From Corynebacterium efficiens YS-314 (lineage in GTDB: Bacteria; Actinomycetota; Actinomycetes; Mycobacteriales; Mycobacteriaceae): a DNA stretch of 64,000 nt. The notes beneath the pieces were generated by a model that was not told the DNA's origin, ran no database searches, and was given only the letters and a program-made list of their open reading frames with translations. Positions 10,047-18,541 of this stretch are shown here, one piece after another (positions within the stretch are counted from its first letter, which is position 1; the number at the start of each line of letters is the position of its first letter). Position numbers and translations under genes: made by a program. The stretch lies in assembly GCF_000011305.1 (NCBI RefSeq), contig NC_004369.1, positions 3,083,091 through 3,147,090 of the forward strand. The letters run 5' to 3'.

Positions 10047-12731
10047 CTTTATGTCACGTGCACCGCTGAGTTTAGCGTCTTGTTCTTCGAACTCATTGAG
10101 TTCTTCCCAGGTGGTGGCGGCCCCGAGCACATACTGGCCTTGCGCCACCGAGGTTTCGATGCCAAGAATATCCCGGAGAGTCGCTAGCCATTCATCAAAG
10201 TCGGGCAGTTCGGGCCGGTCCGGATGTTCCTCGGTACGAACCTGGTCTAGCGGCCAGAACCACAACGCACACCACGCATCCATGGCCAGTCGCAGGCGAT
10301 TATATGCGTTGTTGGGATTGTCGAAAAGGTCACGTTCAATCTGCTCCCGGGTGATTACCCTGTCGCTCAACTGTGTTTCATGCCCCCATACATCGATGTC
10401 ACGGCGGGCCTGATCCTCGGCAATGCGCAAGCGAATGAGTGCCAGACGCCACAACTTTTCGACGCGGCGCGACAAGCCCTCAAGCAGCTTCTTCTGATTC
10501 TTATCGGGCACAACCTGAATCGACCTGCGCCAGGCCTTGAGAACCTTTTGTTCCTCACTGGCGATGTCCTTGACGTCCTTCGCGTCAGCAGTTGCGCCCC
10601 ATCCTGCTGATGGCAGCAAGAAATGGTGGATACCCGGGGAGAGGGACGACTCCGGGGAACCGGAATCGACGGATTCGGCTACGTCGACAAGCGGCAGACG
10701 CGTCGGCACCTCCTTGAGCCATGCCTTCTTGGACAGTAAACGAGGGGAGTAGACGCTTCGCGTCGCCCCAATCAAGGAGTTACCGCGACGCAGGTGTAGG
10801 CCAAACCACGGGGCCTTGAGGTCGGCGGTCATGGTGTCGAGCCATAGGGAGATCTCGGCAAGCTCGACAGCGGTGGCGTTGAGGTCCACGCCGTAGACCT
10901 GGTGCAGGGCGATATGCGCCTTGATCTTCTGCAGTTCCCTCGTGCGGTCCTCGGCTGGGATCTGCTCGCCGAGCTCTTCCTGACGCAGGGTGACGTAGAG
11001 TTCTGCGAGCTGGCGCACGGCTTCCACCGCGAAGGCCCCGGAACCCATCGCGGGTTCGCAGACGGTCAGGTCAAGAACATCTTCTGCCTTCTTGATGCGA
11101 CCGGTTTCCTGGAGCACCTCGATGGCCTGGCTGACAGTGAATTCGGTGAGTACCTGCGGGGTGTAGAAGGATGCAGAACGCTCACGGTCACGGCCGGATT
11201 GGCGGAAGACAAAGGAGCCCTGCGCATGACGACGCCGCTGGCGCTCCACGCCACCACCGTTGGCCTCGACCTCCTGCATGACAAAGCTGTCCTGTGGGAC
11301 GGTGTCCGCCTTTGCCACGGGCAGGACCCACGAGCCCTTCTCGGGGTTGCCGTTCTTTGCTACTTCAAATAAATCCTCCTCTGCTATGAAGCCTGTATAG
11401 GACATTAGGCCCTCATAGACCTGGCCCAGTTCAGTGACGCCGAGGGTGGCATAGGAGATGAAACCGCGCTCCTTGCCCGACTGCTCCTTCGACAGCAGCA
11501 GGTTCTCCAGGACGGTGTTGAGCGCTTCATTGGAGAGTTTGACCGTGTCAATGATGTTCGTGGCCTTCGGCTGGAACAGATCCGCGGAGAGGTTACGAAA
11601 CTGCAGGCCCTCCTCACCCGCATCCGGGTCGAAGTCTGGATTGCGTGAATCCCGGGGATCGTTCCCCTGGTCGACGAGGTGGAAGAGGATCTGCAGCGAA
11701 TCATAGAGATGCGTTCCAGAGCGGGCATTCTGGGTGACCGGCGGGGTGAGAATCAGCTCACGCAGGCGGGACAGACCATAACCCTCGTCGTATTCCGGGG
11801 TACCCGTGGGCAGGATCTCCAGCTCGGGGGAGGCCTCGGCAAAGAGCAGGAAGAGGATGCGATAGAGGTACCGGAGAGATTGTTTGGCCAGCTCGTTGCC
11901 ATCAATGTCATCGATGCTGAGACCCTGATCGCGGTAGCGGTTGAGTACATCGTTACCGATCAGCTCAATGGATTCACGCACCGCGTTGCGAAGCTCACCG
12001 GAGACCTTGATTGCATGCTCGCGGGACTGCTCAATGGTCTCGTTCCACCAGGTCACGCCATCGGCGGCGCGTTCAACGTTCTCGCGCGCGAGGGCCACGG
12101 CCACCCGCTGCATCTCACCCTTGGCCTTGATGTCATTGCGTTCGACCACCAGTGCCAGGTCGATGGCCAGATAGCGTCCCAGGGGCCAGGATTCACGCTC
12201 GGCAAGGATGACCCAACCACCGGCGATGACAACGATGAACTCGGGTGGGGTATCAGCAAGGAAGATGTCACCCACCAGGGCGGAGGCAGTGGGGGAGGAG
12301 GGTTTGGCGTCGACAAGCACCTCACCGCGCACGGTCGTGGTGGGGAAGTCCTCGAGTGTGGCGATCGGTTCGGCCACCAACAACAACGCGGAACCCGCGA
12401 CACCAGCCCAGGCATCGAACTCGGTGGTGGTGCCCGCGCGGGTGAAGGTCCTGCGGGTGGGTTGGCCATAACCCAGTGCCCGACGGATGAGGGTGGTGGT
12501 CTCATCGACGGTGTTCTCATCAAGAGTGGCCAGAGCGTTCTGCAACTCGCGGCGGAGGGAAGTGAACCTGGTCAGTGGGGAAGTGTGACCACTGTCGGCC
12601 TCATCGTCCTTCCACTCCTTGACCCGTTGAGCGACTCGTTTGCCGTAGGACTCGCCCTTGGTCTCGTCGGTGGTCAGGAAGTGATCGCTGATCCACTCCT
12701 CGACGTTGATAATGGAATCGTAGGTGGCCAT
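8157..12731 (-). CDS. drmMI: Adenine-specific DNA methyltransferase, class-1 DISARM type (DrmMI-like)
   Basis: The protein has 1524 residues, large like Eco57I/PglX-style N6-adenine methylases. SAM-binding motif I reads CEPAMGSGAF (~558-567) and catalytic motif IV reads NPPW (937-940), with a long insertion between them. The expected role is to mark self DNA so that the helicase components attack only unmodified phage DNA. Residues from ~896 to the end, including NPPW and the putative target-recognition region, are matched by the silent inverted cassette downstream, so the expressed specificity may vary among cells. It lies between the rloAB pair and the cassette and is transcribed towards the DrmAB-like gene. 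A BREX PglX or type IIG enzyme would look similar, but no BREX genes are seen and no nuclease domain was recognised. Confidence 0.82.
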   Translation of the reverse strand: MATYDSIINVEEWISDHFLTTDETKGESYGKRVAQRVKEWKDDEADSGHTSPLTRFTSLRRELQNALATLDENTVDETTTLIRRALGYGQPTRRTFTRAGTTTEFDAWAGVAGSALLLVAEPIATLEDFPTTTVRGEVLVDAKPSSPTASALVGDIFLADTPPEFIVVIAGGWVILAERESWPLGRYLAIDLALVVERNDIKAKGEMQRVAVALARENVERAADGVTWWNETIEQSREHAIKVSGELRNAVRESIELIGNDVLNRYRDQGLSIDDIDGNELAKQSLRYLYRILFLLFAEASPELEILPTGTPEYDEGYGLSRLRELILTPPVTQNARSGTHLYDSLQILFHLVDQGNDPRDSRNPDFDPDAGEEGLQFRNLSADLFQPKATNIIDTVKLSNEALNTVLENLLLSKEQSGKERGFISYATLGVTELGQVYEGLMSYTGFIAEEDLFEVAKNGNPEKGSWVLPVAKADTVPQDSFVMQEVEANGGGVERQRRRHAQGSFVFRQSGRDRERSASFYTPQVLTEFTVSQAIEVLQETGRIKKAEDVLDLTVCEPAMGSGAFAVEAVRQLAELYVTLRQEELGEQIPAEDRTRELQKIKAHIALHQVYGVDLNATAVELAEISLWLDTMTADLKAPWFGLHLRRGNSLIGATRSVYSPRLLSKKAWLKEVPTRLPLVDVAESVDSGSPESSLSPGIHHFLLPSAGWGATADAKDVKDIASEEQKVLKAWRRSIQVVPDKNQKKLLEGLSRRVEKLWRLALIRLRIAEDQARRDIDVWGHETQLSDRVITREQIERDLFDNPNNAYNRLRLAMDAWCALWFWPLDQVRTEEHPDRPELPDFDEWLATLRDILGIETSVAQGQYVLGAATTWEELNEFEEQDAKLSGARDIKFVNGVTWLTTARDVATTQGYFHWDLDFAAVFARGGFDLQVGNPPWVRPDVKVDDLLAEVDPWFCLASKPTQADKKLRTTEVMKNPGSVSLLLRGTGETVATAAVLGSVPDYPHLKDQRPDLYRGFMETTWSNASSTGVVSLIHPESHFTEKKAAPLRREVYLRLRRHWQFINALMLFDIDDHVVYGVHLYSSKQDSPQFHNATKMYHPETAAQSVHHNGDGPLPGIKDEDYNWDRRPHRDRIQHVDESVLKTWKSVLEDDDIPWLDTRMVYTVNTEAAAVLEKLAAAPRMKDLDLQFSSGWNETTDKKKGYFDVGWGHPDSWDDVILQGPHLGVSTPMIKQPNPTMKHNQDWTEIDLEALPADFIPATAYQPNYEMAYNEEYAKWKIGDQNVSSASVYRIAWRKMAATTGFRTLYPTIIPPGATHVDGIISGASTDIWKTIAVGATASSFLSDFLIRAMGVQNIHGAKFALLPIAITSKYMDLAIDRYLSLNCLTSAYATLWRDIEGEEWTVKIPIHNAKERFHAQNEIDALVALSLGITADELCMIYRTQFPVMRRYDQENRFDSLGRKISKEVLKNHLNAGKEESLTTIERTWEHPQSGVSYTFEYPFSTLNREADLRRAYAEFSAT

Positions 12732-12795
12732 GCATTCTAGTATGCAGTTCGATGAAGTGTCTCCAACACTCGGGTACAGGAGCTCCTATTGGGAC

Positions 12796-13413
12796 TTAAT
12801 CTCGGGTGAGATCGCGCAGGAGGTTATCAACGAGGAAATGCACGGTGGTGAAAGCCGAGCGTCCTTCTTCCGCCTGCTCTAACGAGTTGGGCATATCCGT
12901 TAGGTTGCGACGGGCTCGGCTTGTCGCTTCCCGCAAACTGTCTGGTGTAATCGGAATCGTATTCGCGTTGTTCTTTTGATAACCAGGCAGCACTCTTTTC
13001 AAGGCAGCGTCGAGCGTGTTCTTATCCTTTACGGTACGACAGTCATCTGCGTGCAGGAGGACCCAGTATTCGAAATTGGGAGAAGAAAGTCCCACTCCCC
13101 GGTCCTTCCTTTCGTTGGCCCATGTGAAGAGTTGATTGAGATGTTCACTCTCCCATTGGTCACGGTCAATAACAACCCATGCCTGGTCTCCGGGCTTTAA
13201 TTGGCCCAACCGTTTCTGCTCGATTAATTTCTCCTCCACGGTGTTCAAAACGGATAATGGGTTTGACGACCGACCCTTTTTAGGAATGACCTTTACGGAT
13301 GCCCGTTGGTTCATAAACCTACGGAAATAGGCTTCTTCTGTCTGACCCTCTACGCCAATGATGTACAAGCGTCGATAGCGACGTACTGATGCTTTTTTCT
13401 CCGGCTTTGCCAT
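12796..13413 (-). CDS. rloB: RloB-like protein (AbiLii family)
   Basis: A 205-residue protein with the RloB pattern: a basic start, then YIIGVEGQTEEAYFRRF with the acidic Glu of a TOPRIM-like fold (~residues 17-30), a second acidic site WVVIDRDQWE (~75-84), and SPNFEYWVLLH (~107-117). RloB proteins pair with an AAA ATPase (RloA) in the AbiL-type abortive-infection module, where the TOPRIM-like partner is thought to be the effector nuclease. It begins 24 bases after the rloA stop, so the two are co-transcribed. Base composition is visibly less GC-rich than in the flanking drm genes, suggesting separate acquisition. Confidence 0.8.
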   Translation of the reverse strand: MAKPEKKASVRRYRRLYIIGVEGQTEEAYFRRFMNQRASVKVIPKKGRSSNPLSVLNTVEEKLIEQKRLGQLKPGDQAWVVIDRDQWESEHLNQLFTWANERKDRGVGLSSPNFEYWVLLHADDCRTVKDKNTLDAALKRVLPGYQKNNANTIPITPDSLREATSRARRNLTDMPNSLEQAEEGRSAFTTVHFLVDNLLRDLTRD

Positions 13414-13437
13414 GTATCCCCCTCTACAAGTGACTCC

Positions 13438-14733
13438 TTAGATACTAGATCCAAGAACGTCGTCTTGTATGATGGGGATCCCTCCGAATCGACCTTCCAT
13501 ATAGCTCTTACGCACGTCTTTGTCGTTTCGGAGACCGTCATACTCACTAAGTGCGATAATGGCAGACTGTCCGGTTTCATCTTTTTCAACAACCCAGATC
13601 TCATCCTTGCGGAAGATCGAGAAGTCCATCAGCATGAGATCATGCGTAGTCAGTATCAGCTGAGATCGGGACTCTTCTGTCACGCTGTTGAGGAACGAAC
13701 TAATCAGACTAATGGCTAAATGCGTGTGAAGGCTCCGGTCGAACTCGTCAATGACGACGACCCTATTGCTCCCTGGTTTGCCCAGCTCCTTGAACATAGG
13801 CAGTAGAAGGCCGACGAGGTGACGGGTACCATCGGACTCCTCCGACCAATCAAGTGCAACCGATTCACCGGTGTCTGTCGTATGGGTAAGCGCTACTTCC
13901 GTTGCCTTAATCTCACCATCTACTCTCTTGAATTCAATGAGCTGACCATCACGGCTGGCAAACATTGATTCCCCCTCGGCAAGTCGATCTGTAAATGCAG
14001 AGAGCGCTGATACATCATCGTTGACTGGTTTGACCTCAATCCCATCTAAGCCCGCGCCGAGTCGTGGCAGCCAATCAGTGGCACCTGCAAGTGCATCAGT
14101 GAAATTCTGGATCATGTGGTTTCCACTGTCAGTCCCAAGAACTGTCAGGTTTGAGAACCAGTAACTGACTATCCGGGTGGTTTCGATGATGCTGTCACCT
14201 TTCCCGGTCCAATCCTGCAGGAATCGGACGAAGGAGATATTGTCCGCAACTCCGTCTAGCAGGGTCGAGGCGAGCGATGACTCACCACCAACCTCGCGGG
14301 CTTCGTCATTCCTGCTGAAGATAAGTTGATCGTTACCGCTGGTCACCTTCCAGAGCCCCTCATTCGAAATGCGCTCACGGTTGTGGCTGATGATATAGCG
14401 GTACATCACCTCATCCCACATGAAGTACAGCTCGAATCCACTGTCAGACTTACGTGAATTCGCATCCAGCTTGAAAGGATGGAACGGTATTGCTTTGTCA
14501 GGATGCGCTGGCGGCATGACAAGCGATTTCATGTGAGCAAGGGCGCGAACGAAGTTCGTTTTGCCAGACGCATTTGCTCCGTAAATCGAAGCGACTGGTG
14601 ACAGCCTCATCCGATATACCGGCCGAAATCTGGGTATGCGTTCACCGAACTTCTGTTCTCGTGTAGCCGACATATTGAAGCTTTGCCGTTCGTTGATCGA
14701 CTTGAAATTCTCCACAGAGAACTCAACAATCAC
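13438..14733 (-). CDS. rloA: RloA-like AAA15-family ATPase (AbiLi family)
   Basis: A 431-residue ABC/SMC-like ATPase. The N-terminus has the typical IVEFSVENFKSINE strand, followed by Walker A GANASGKTN (~54-62). The C-terminal half has Walker B VVVIDEFDRSLHTHLA and the downstream LILTTHDLMLM switch. This pattern is shared by RloA, AbiLi, PARIS AriA and OLD-type ATPases. Together with RloB immediately downstream it makes a complete two-gene anti-phage module, in which the ATPase likely senses infection and restrains or activates the TOPRIM partner. It is inserted between drmD and drmMI, on the same strand. Confidence 0.8.
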   Translation of the reverse strand: MIVEFSVENFKSINERQSFNMSATREQKFGERIPRFRPVYRMRLSPVASIYGANASGKTNFVRALAHMKSLVMPPAHPDKAIPFHPFKLDANSRKSDSGFELYFMWDEVMYRYIISHNRERISNEGLWKVTSGNDQLIFSRNDEAREVGGESSLASTLLDGVADNISFVRFLQDWTGKGDSIIETTRIVSYWFSNLTVLGTDSGNHMIQNFTDALAGATDWLPRLGAGLDGIEVKPVNDDVSALSAFTDRLAEGESMFASRDGQLIEFKRVDGEIKATEVALTHTTDTGESVALDWSEESDGTRHLVGLLLPMFKELGKPGSNRVVVIDEFDRSLHTHLAISLISSFLNSVTEESRSQLILTTHDLMLMDFSIFRKDEIWVVEKDETGQSAIIALSEYDGLRNDKDVRKSYMEGRFGGIPIIQDDVLGSSI

Positions 14734-14784
14734 GTGGAATCACCACCCTTTCACCCCGTTTTCCAACGGATCCGGCCTTAAGCA

Positions 14785-14817
14785 TACAAATGATGCGAGT
14801 TTCTCGCATCATTTGTA
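14785..14817. repeat. Perfect 15-bp hairpin between drmD and rloA
   Basis: Arms 14785-14799 and 14803-14817 are perfect inverted copies (TACAAATGATGCGAG) around a TTT loop. It sits between the drmD stop (14823) and the rloA start (14733). There is no T-run after the stem on the minus strand, so it is a poor rho-independent terminator. It might reduce read-through, process the transcript, or mark the junction of the inserted rloAB unit. Confidence 0.6.
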
Positions 14818-14822
14818 AAAAT

Positions 14823-17648
14823 TTAATGGGGCAGAATGATAGCTAGTGGACGCAGCAGCTCACGGTCGGGTTCCAGTGAATAGGTGAGGTTGCGTTGCTC
14901 GTCGAGAAGCTTCTTGGTGCGGGTGAGTTGATTTGTGGACAGCACGCCCTGGCTACCGGCATCCCACTGTTCGGCGCGCTCGCGCCAGTCGGTGATGCGG
15001 TTCTCGGCGTGGGAGGCGGCTGCCATCATCATTGGGCGGGTGGCGCCATGGGCTGCTGCAAGGGCATCGCTGATCAACTCGTCGCTGTAGGCAGGAGTCT
15101 CAGTGGCGCCCATGTTCACGGCCTTTTCACCCAGGCCGACCTGATGGAGCCATCGAACCGGGTCATCGAGGACCTCGGCCTCGAATCGGCTGGACGCGGT
15201 GACAAAAGCACGGGAGACCACCTGCCCACGGCGGTTGGACAAGGTGGCGAGGATCAGGACGGTTGGGGCCGGCACGTCACCGGTGGCGGCCGGGATCTCC
15301 CGGCGGCTCATGGTGGATAGCGCACGGTCGGAGGCCCATTCGGTCACCGGGTGCAGGGGACCGAGGAAGTGGGCGGTGGGCCAGGTGGAACCGTCGCCAC
15401 CGGTGCGGGCGGCGTCGAGCCGCTCCTGGCCACGGGCGAAGGAGGTGGCCAGGGTGACCTTCTCCAGGACCTTACGGTCGGCGAGGTAATCCTGGGGCAG
15501 AAACTTCAACCTGGCCTGGAGATCCACCGGTGGGATGAGCTCAGCGATGTCATTGTTGTGCAGCGTCAGTCCGACACCGCCACGTGACGGGGAGGATTCA
15601 GCGACCGAGTGGAACCCCTCCGAGAGGGCGTCGGTGAGGTAATCGATCTCCTTCGAATACAGACCACCGGATGCGGCGGTGACGGCACTCGGCTGCTGCT
15701 GATCCTGGGTGGTCTCCGCCTTCGCCGCGCTGATCATCGCGAGCAGGCTGTCGATCTCGTCAAGGCCATCAGCGGTGCCGTCGACCAGATTCTGCGGGTC
15801 GGCGACGGTGTCCTCGAAGTCACGGGCACCACGCAGGACATCGCGAATGGCGTCCTCCTCAAGAGCCGCGGAATGTTTGCCCATGAGGGAGGAGGCGTCT
15901 CCGAGCAGTTTGTTGGCTTCATATTCGCGCTCCATCAGGCGGGTGAGCACCTTGATCTCACCGATCCCCTCGGAGTCGGAGGGTTCAAGCAGCAGGGTGG
16001 TGATCTGCGGATTATTGCGCTGCCCGTAACGGTCGATGCGTCCGTTACGCTGCTGGATGCGGATCAGCGACCATGGGATGTCGTAATGCACCAGGTGGTG
16101 GCAGAGGGTGTGCAGGTTGACACCCTCGGAGGCGACGTCACCGGTGACCAGGATGCGCAGGGGAGAATCGGTGCGCTTGAAGTCGTCGACAAGCTGCATC
16201 TGCTTTTCGTCCGGCAGGCCGCCGTGCATGACCTCGACGGCTGCGGCGGGCAGCTTGAGGTTCTTGATGAGGTTCTCCCGCAGCCAGTGCAGGGTGGCCA
16301 CACGCTCGGAGAAGACAACCACGCGGGTGGGCGAGCCCTTCTTGACCCCGATCTCGGTGAGGTAGTTGACCAGCGCGTTGTACTTGTTGGAGTGGTACGG
16401 GGTGATCTGCTCATTGAGATCGGCAAGGCGTTCCAGGGCCCTGCGCTCGGCGGTGTCGGCGGTGCCGATGCGCTTGAGGCGACCCGCCACCGACTCGCCG
16501 AGCGCGGCGGGGGAGGAGAGGAAGGCCTTGATCAGGGTCCACGGGAAGAGGGGATCACCGGCCGGGTTCGCCTTGCCCTGGGCACGCCAGGTGTCGTTGA
16601 GTTCGCGGGCGACGGCATCCTCCTTGTCGGAGGCGTCCACGGGGATGTTGCGCGGTTCCGCGCGCTGGGCCCATTTCTCACCGACGAAGGAGGCGACCTC
16701 GTCACTGTTGCGGTGACGGCGGATGATCAGGCGTTTGGCGGCCTCCTCATCGATGGTGCCGTCAGGGCGCACACTGGTGGGATCCAGCAGGCGGAGGATC
16801 TCCTTGAAGGAATCGGAGTTACCGTTGTGTGGGGTCGCCGAGGCCAGGATGAGCGCCTCCGTGGTGGGTGCCAGCGTGCGGGCCAGTTCATTGTTCTGCG
16901 TGCCCACGTTGGTGGCGTTGTGCACCTCATCGATGATCACGGCATCCCAGCGCACCTTCTCCAGCTGCGCGCGGTACTTCGGGGATTTCAGGGTGTCCAT
17001 GGACACGATGACCCGGGGGAAATAGGTGAACGGATTGCGCGAGGCTGGCAGTTTCTGGCGTACCTGCTGGATACCGGTGGAGTCCAGGCGTACCAGTGGG
17101 ATGGCGAAACGTGTCCACATTTCCTGCTGGAACTGCTCCATGATGTGACGTGGCGTGACCACAAGGATGCGCTCACCACGGCCCCGGCGGATGAGCTCGG
17201 CGAGGATCATGCCCATCTCCAGGGTCTTACCCAGACCGACAGCATCGGCGATGAGCACACGCGGACGCAGGTTCTCCGGGGACAGTGCCTTCTTCACCGC
17301 GGTGAGCTGGTAGTTGAGCGGGTCCGCCAGCATCTGCTCAGAGACGCTCAGCTCCTCCTGGTACAGCGGGACCGGGGTCTGCCGCATGGCGGTCTCCAGC
17401 CACAGGCGGGTGCGCCGGTAGGCGGGGGAGTCATCCGCCACCACCTCCACGTCGGCCGGGTCCAGCACCGTGATCTCATCGAGCGCGGTGTAGAAGGTGG
17501 CTGGCTGATCGCGTACATAATCGGACAGGCCACGCACCTTGAGGCGATAACCGTCCGTGGAGCGGGCGACATGCGTGATAAGCCACGCTTCGTCTCTGGC
17601 CTCAATGGTCAGGCCGGGGGCGAGGTTGGCGACAGTTTCGGTGGACAT
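14823..17648 (-). CDS. drmD: SNF2-family helicase, DISARM DrmD-like
   Basis: A 941-residue SF2/SNF2-type ATPase. Walker A is ADAVGLGKT (~134-142), the DEAH-box is IIDEVHN (~238-244), motif III is SATPHN (~270), and C-terminal motif VI is QQRNGRIDRYGQRNN (~545). DrmD is the accessory helicase that defines class-1 DISARM and is normally the first gene, followed by drmMI, drmA, drmB and drmC; the order here agrees. It starts with ATG at 17648. TATATC about 14-18 bases upstream (minus strand) could be a -10 box, so this is probably the promoter-proximal gene of the island. Confidence 0.8.
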   Translation of the reverse strand: MSTETVANLAPGLTIEARDEAWLITHVARSTDGYRLKVRGLSDYVRDQPATFYTALDEITVLDPADVEVVADDSPAYRRTRLWLETAMRQTPVPLYQEELSVSEQMLADPLNYQLTAVKKALSPENLRPRVLIADAVGLGKTLEMGMILAELIRRGRGERILVVTPRHIMEQFQQEMWTRFAIPLVRLDSTGIQQVRQKLPASRNPFTYFPRVIVSMDTLKSPKYRAQLEKVRWDAVIIDEVHNATNVGTQNNELARTLAPTTEALILASATPHNGNSDSFKEILRLLDPTSVRPDGTIDEEAAKRLIIRRHRNSDEVASFVGEKWAQRAEPRNIPVDASDKEDAVARELNDTWRAQGKANPAGDPLFPWTLIKAFLSSPAALGESVAGRLKRIGTADTAERRALERLADLNEQITPYHSNKYNALVNYLTEIGVKKGSPTRVVVFSERVATLHWLRENLIKNLKLPAAAVEVMHGGLPDEKQMQLVDDFKRTDSPLRILVTGDVASEGVNLHTLCHHLVHYDIPWSLIRIQQRNGRIDRYGQRNNPQITTLLLEPSDSEGIGEIKVLTRLMEREYEANKLLGDASSLMGKHSAALEEDAIRDVLRGARDFEDTVADPQNLVDGTADGLDEIDSLLAMISAAKAETTQDQQQPSAVTAASGGLYSKEIDYLTDALSEGFHSVAESSPSRGGVGLTLHNNDIAELIPPVDLQARLKFLPQDYLADRKVLEKVTLATSFARGQERLDAARTGGDGSTWPTAHFLGPLHPVTEWASDRALSTMSRREIPAATGDVPAPTVLILATLSNRRGQVVSRAFVTASSRFEAEVLDDPVRWLHQVGLGEKAVNMGATETPAYSDELISDALAAAHGATRPMMMAAASHAENRITDWRERAEQWDAGSQGVLSTNQLTRTKKLLDEQRNLTYSLEPDRELLRPLAIILPH

Positions 17649-17716
17649 AGATCCACGATATAAGGATTTTTCCCGCTCTTCGGAGTCCCACCACGGAACC
17701 CCCTAAAATATTCACC

Positions 17717-18481
17717 ATGCCAAGTATTTTCATCAGTGGTGCCGCGCAGGGCATCGGTAGGGCGGTGGCCGAGCGTTTCCTCGCGGAGGGGTGGACCGTG
17801 GGTGCCTATGACATAGCCCCGGTGACCTACACCGCCGACGGCACACCCAGAACCCTCATCACCGGTCACCTCGACGTGACCAGCGCGGGGGACTGGGATG
17901 CAGCGTTGAAGGACTTCACCTCCCACACCGGCGGGACCCTGGATGTGCTGGACAACAACGCCGGGATCATCATGGACGGACCCCTGCGGGATGCGGATGG
18001 GGCGGGCGTCGCAAAGCTCATCGAGGTCAACTGCACCGGCGTCACCCTCGGCGCCCGGGCGGCCCACCCCTACCTCCGGCGCACCGCGGGTGCGCAGCTG
18101 GTGAACATGGCGTCGGCCTCCGCGATCTACGGGCAGCCCCAGATCGCGGTGTATTCGGCGACCAAGTTCTATGTGGCCGGGTTGACGGAGGCGCTCAGCC
18201 TGGAATGGCGGCGTGATGATATCCGCGTGCTCGATATCTGGCCGTTGTGGGCGAAGACGCCACTGGCGGATGTCACGGCCAGTTCCACGCGTCGCCTGGG
18301 GGTACGGCTGACCCCGGAGCAGGTGGCCGAGACGGTGTGGCAGGCACTCCATCCCCGAAACCGGTGGGCGCGGGGCAGGGTGCACCACGGGGTGTCCACG
18401 CTGGACAAGGTGCTCTACCTGGGTCGGTCGCTGGCGCCGGACCGCCTCGCGCGTCTGCTCACCCGGGTGATCGCGGGATAG
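17717..18481 (+). CDS. Short-chain dehydrogenase/reductase (SDR)
   Basis: A 254-residue classical SDR. It has the nucleotide-binding glycine motif SGAAQGIG (~7-14), the structural NNAG motif (~90), and the catalytic Ser in VNMASASA with YSATK (Tyr-x-x-x-Lys, ~155). The enzyme should oxidise or reduce an alcohol/carbonyl with NAD(P)H; the substrate cannot be deduced. It is transcribed away from the defence island and shares a bidirectional terminator with the converging peptide-transporter gene. Its GC content matches the chromosome, so it marks the right edge of the island. Confidence 0.85.
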   Translation: MPSIFISGAAQGIGRAVAERFLAEGWTVGAYDIAPVTYTADGTPRTLITGHLDVTSAGDWDAALKDFTSHTGGTLDVLDNNAGIIMDGPLRDADGAGVAKLIEVNCTGVTLGARAAHPYLRRTAGAQLVNMASASAIYGQPQIAVYSATKFYVAGLTEALSLEWRRDDIRVLDIWPLWAKTPLADVTASSTRRLGVRLTPEQVAETVWQALHPRNRWARGRVHHGVSTLDKVLYLGRSLAPDRLARLLTRVIAG

Positions 18482-18482
18482 G

Positions 18483-18511
18483 AAAAGGGGGCTCCGAGGA
18501 GCCCCCTTTTT
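18483..18511. terminator. Bidirectional rho-independent terminator
   Basis: AAAA, then a 9-bp stem GGGGGCTCC / GGAGCCCCC (18487-18506), then TTTTT. It lies between the convergent SDR and POT transporter genes and has the A-run and T-run needed to end transcription in both directions. Confidence 0.9.
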
Positions 18512-18541
18512 GCTTTACGACGTCTACTGCAACCGCATCAG

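Noticed and set aside
15609..17663. 684-codon plus-strand frame opposite drmD
   Set aside because: High-GC shadow of drmD, whose helicase motifs are unambiguous.
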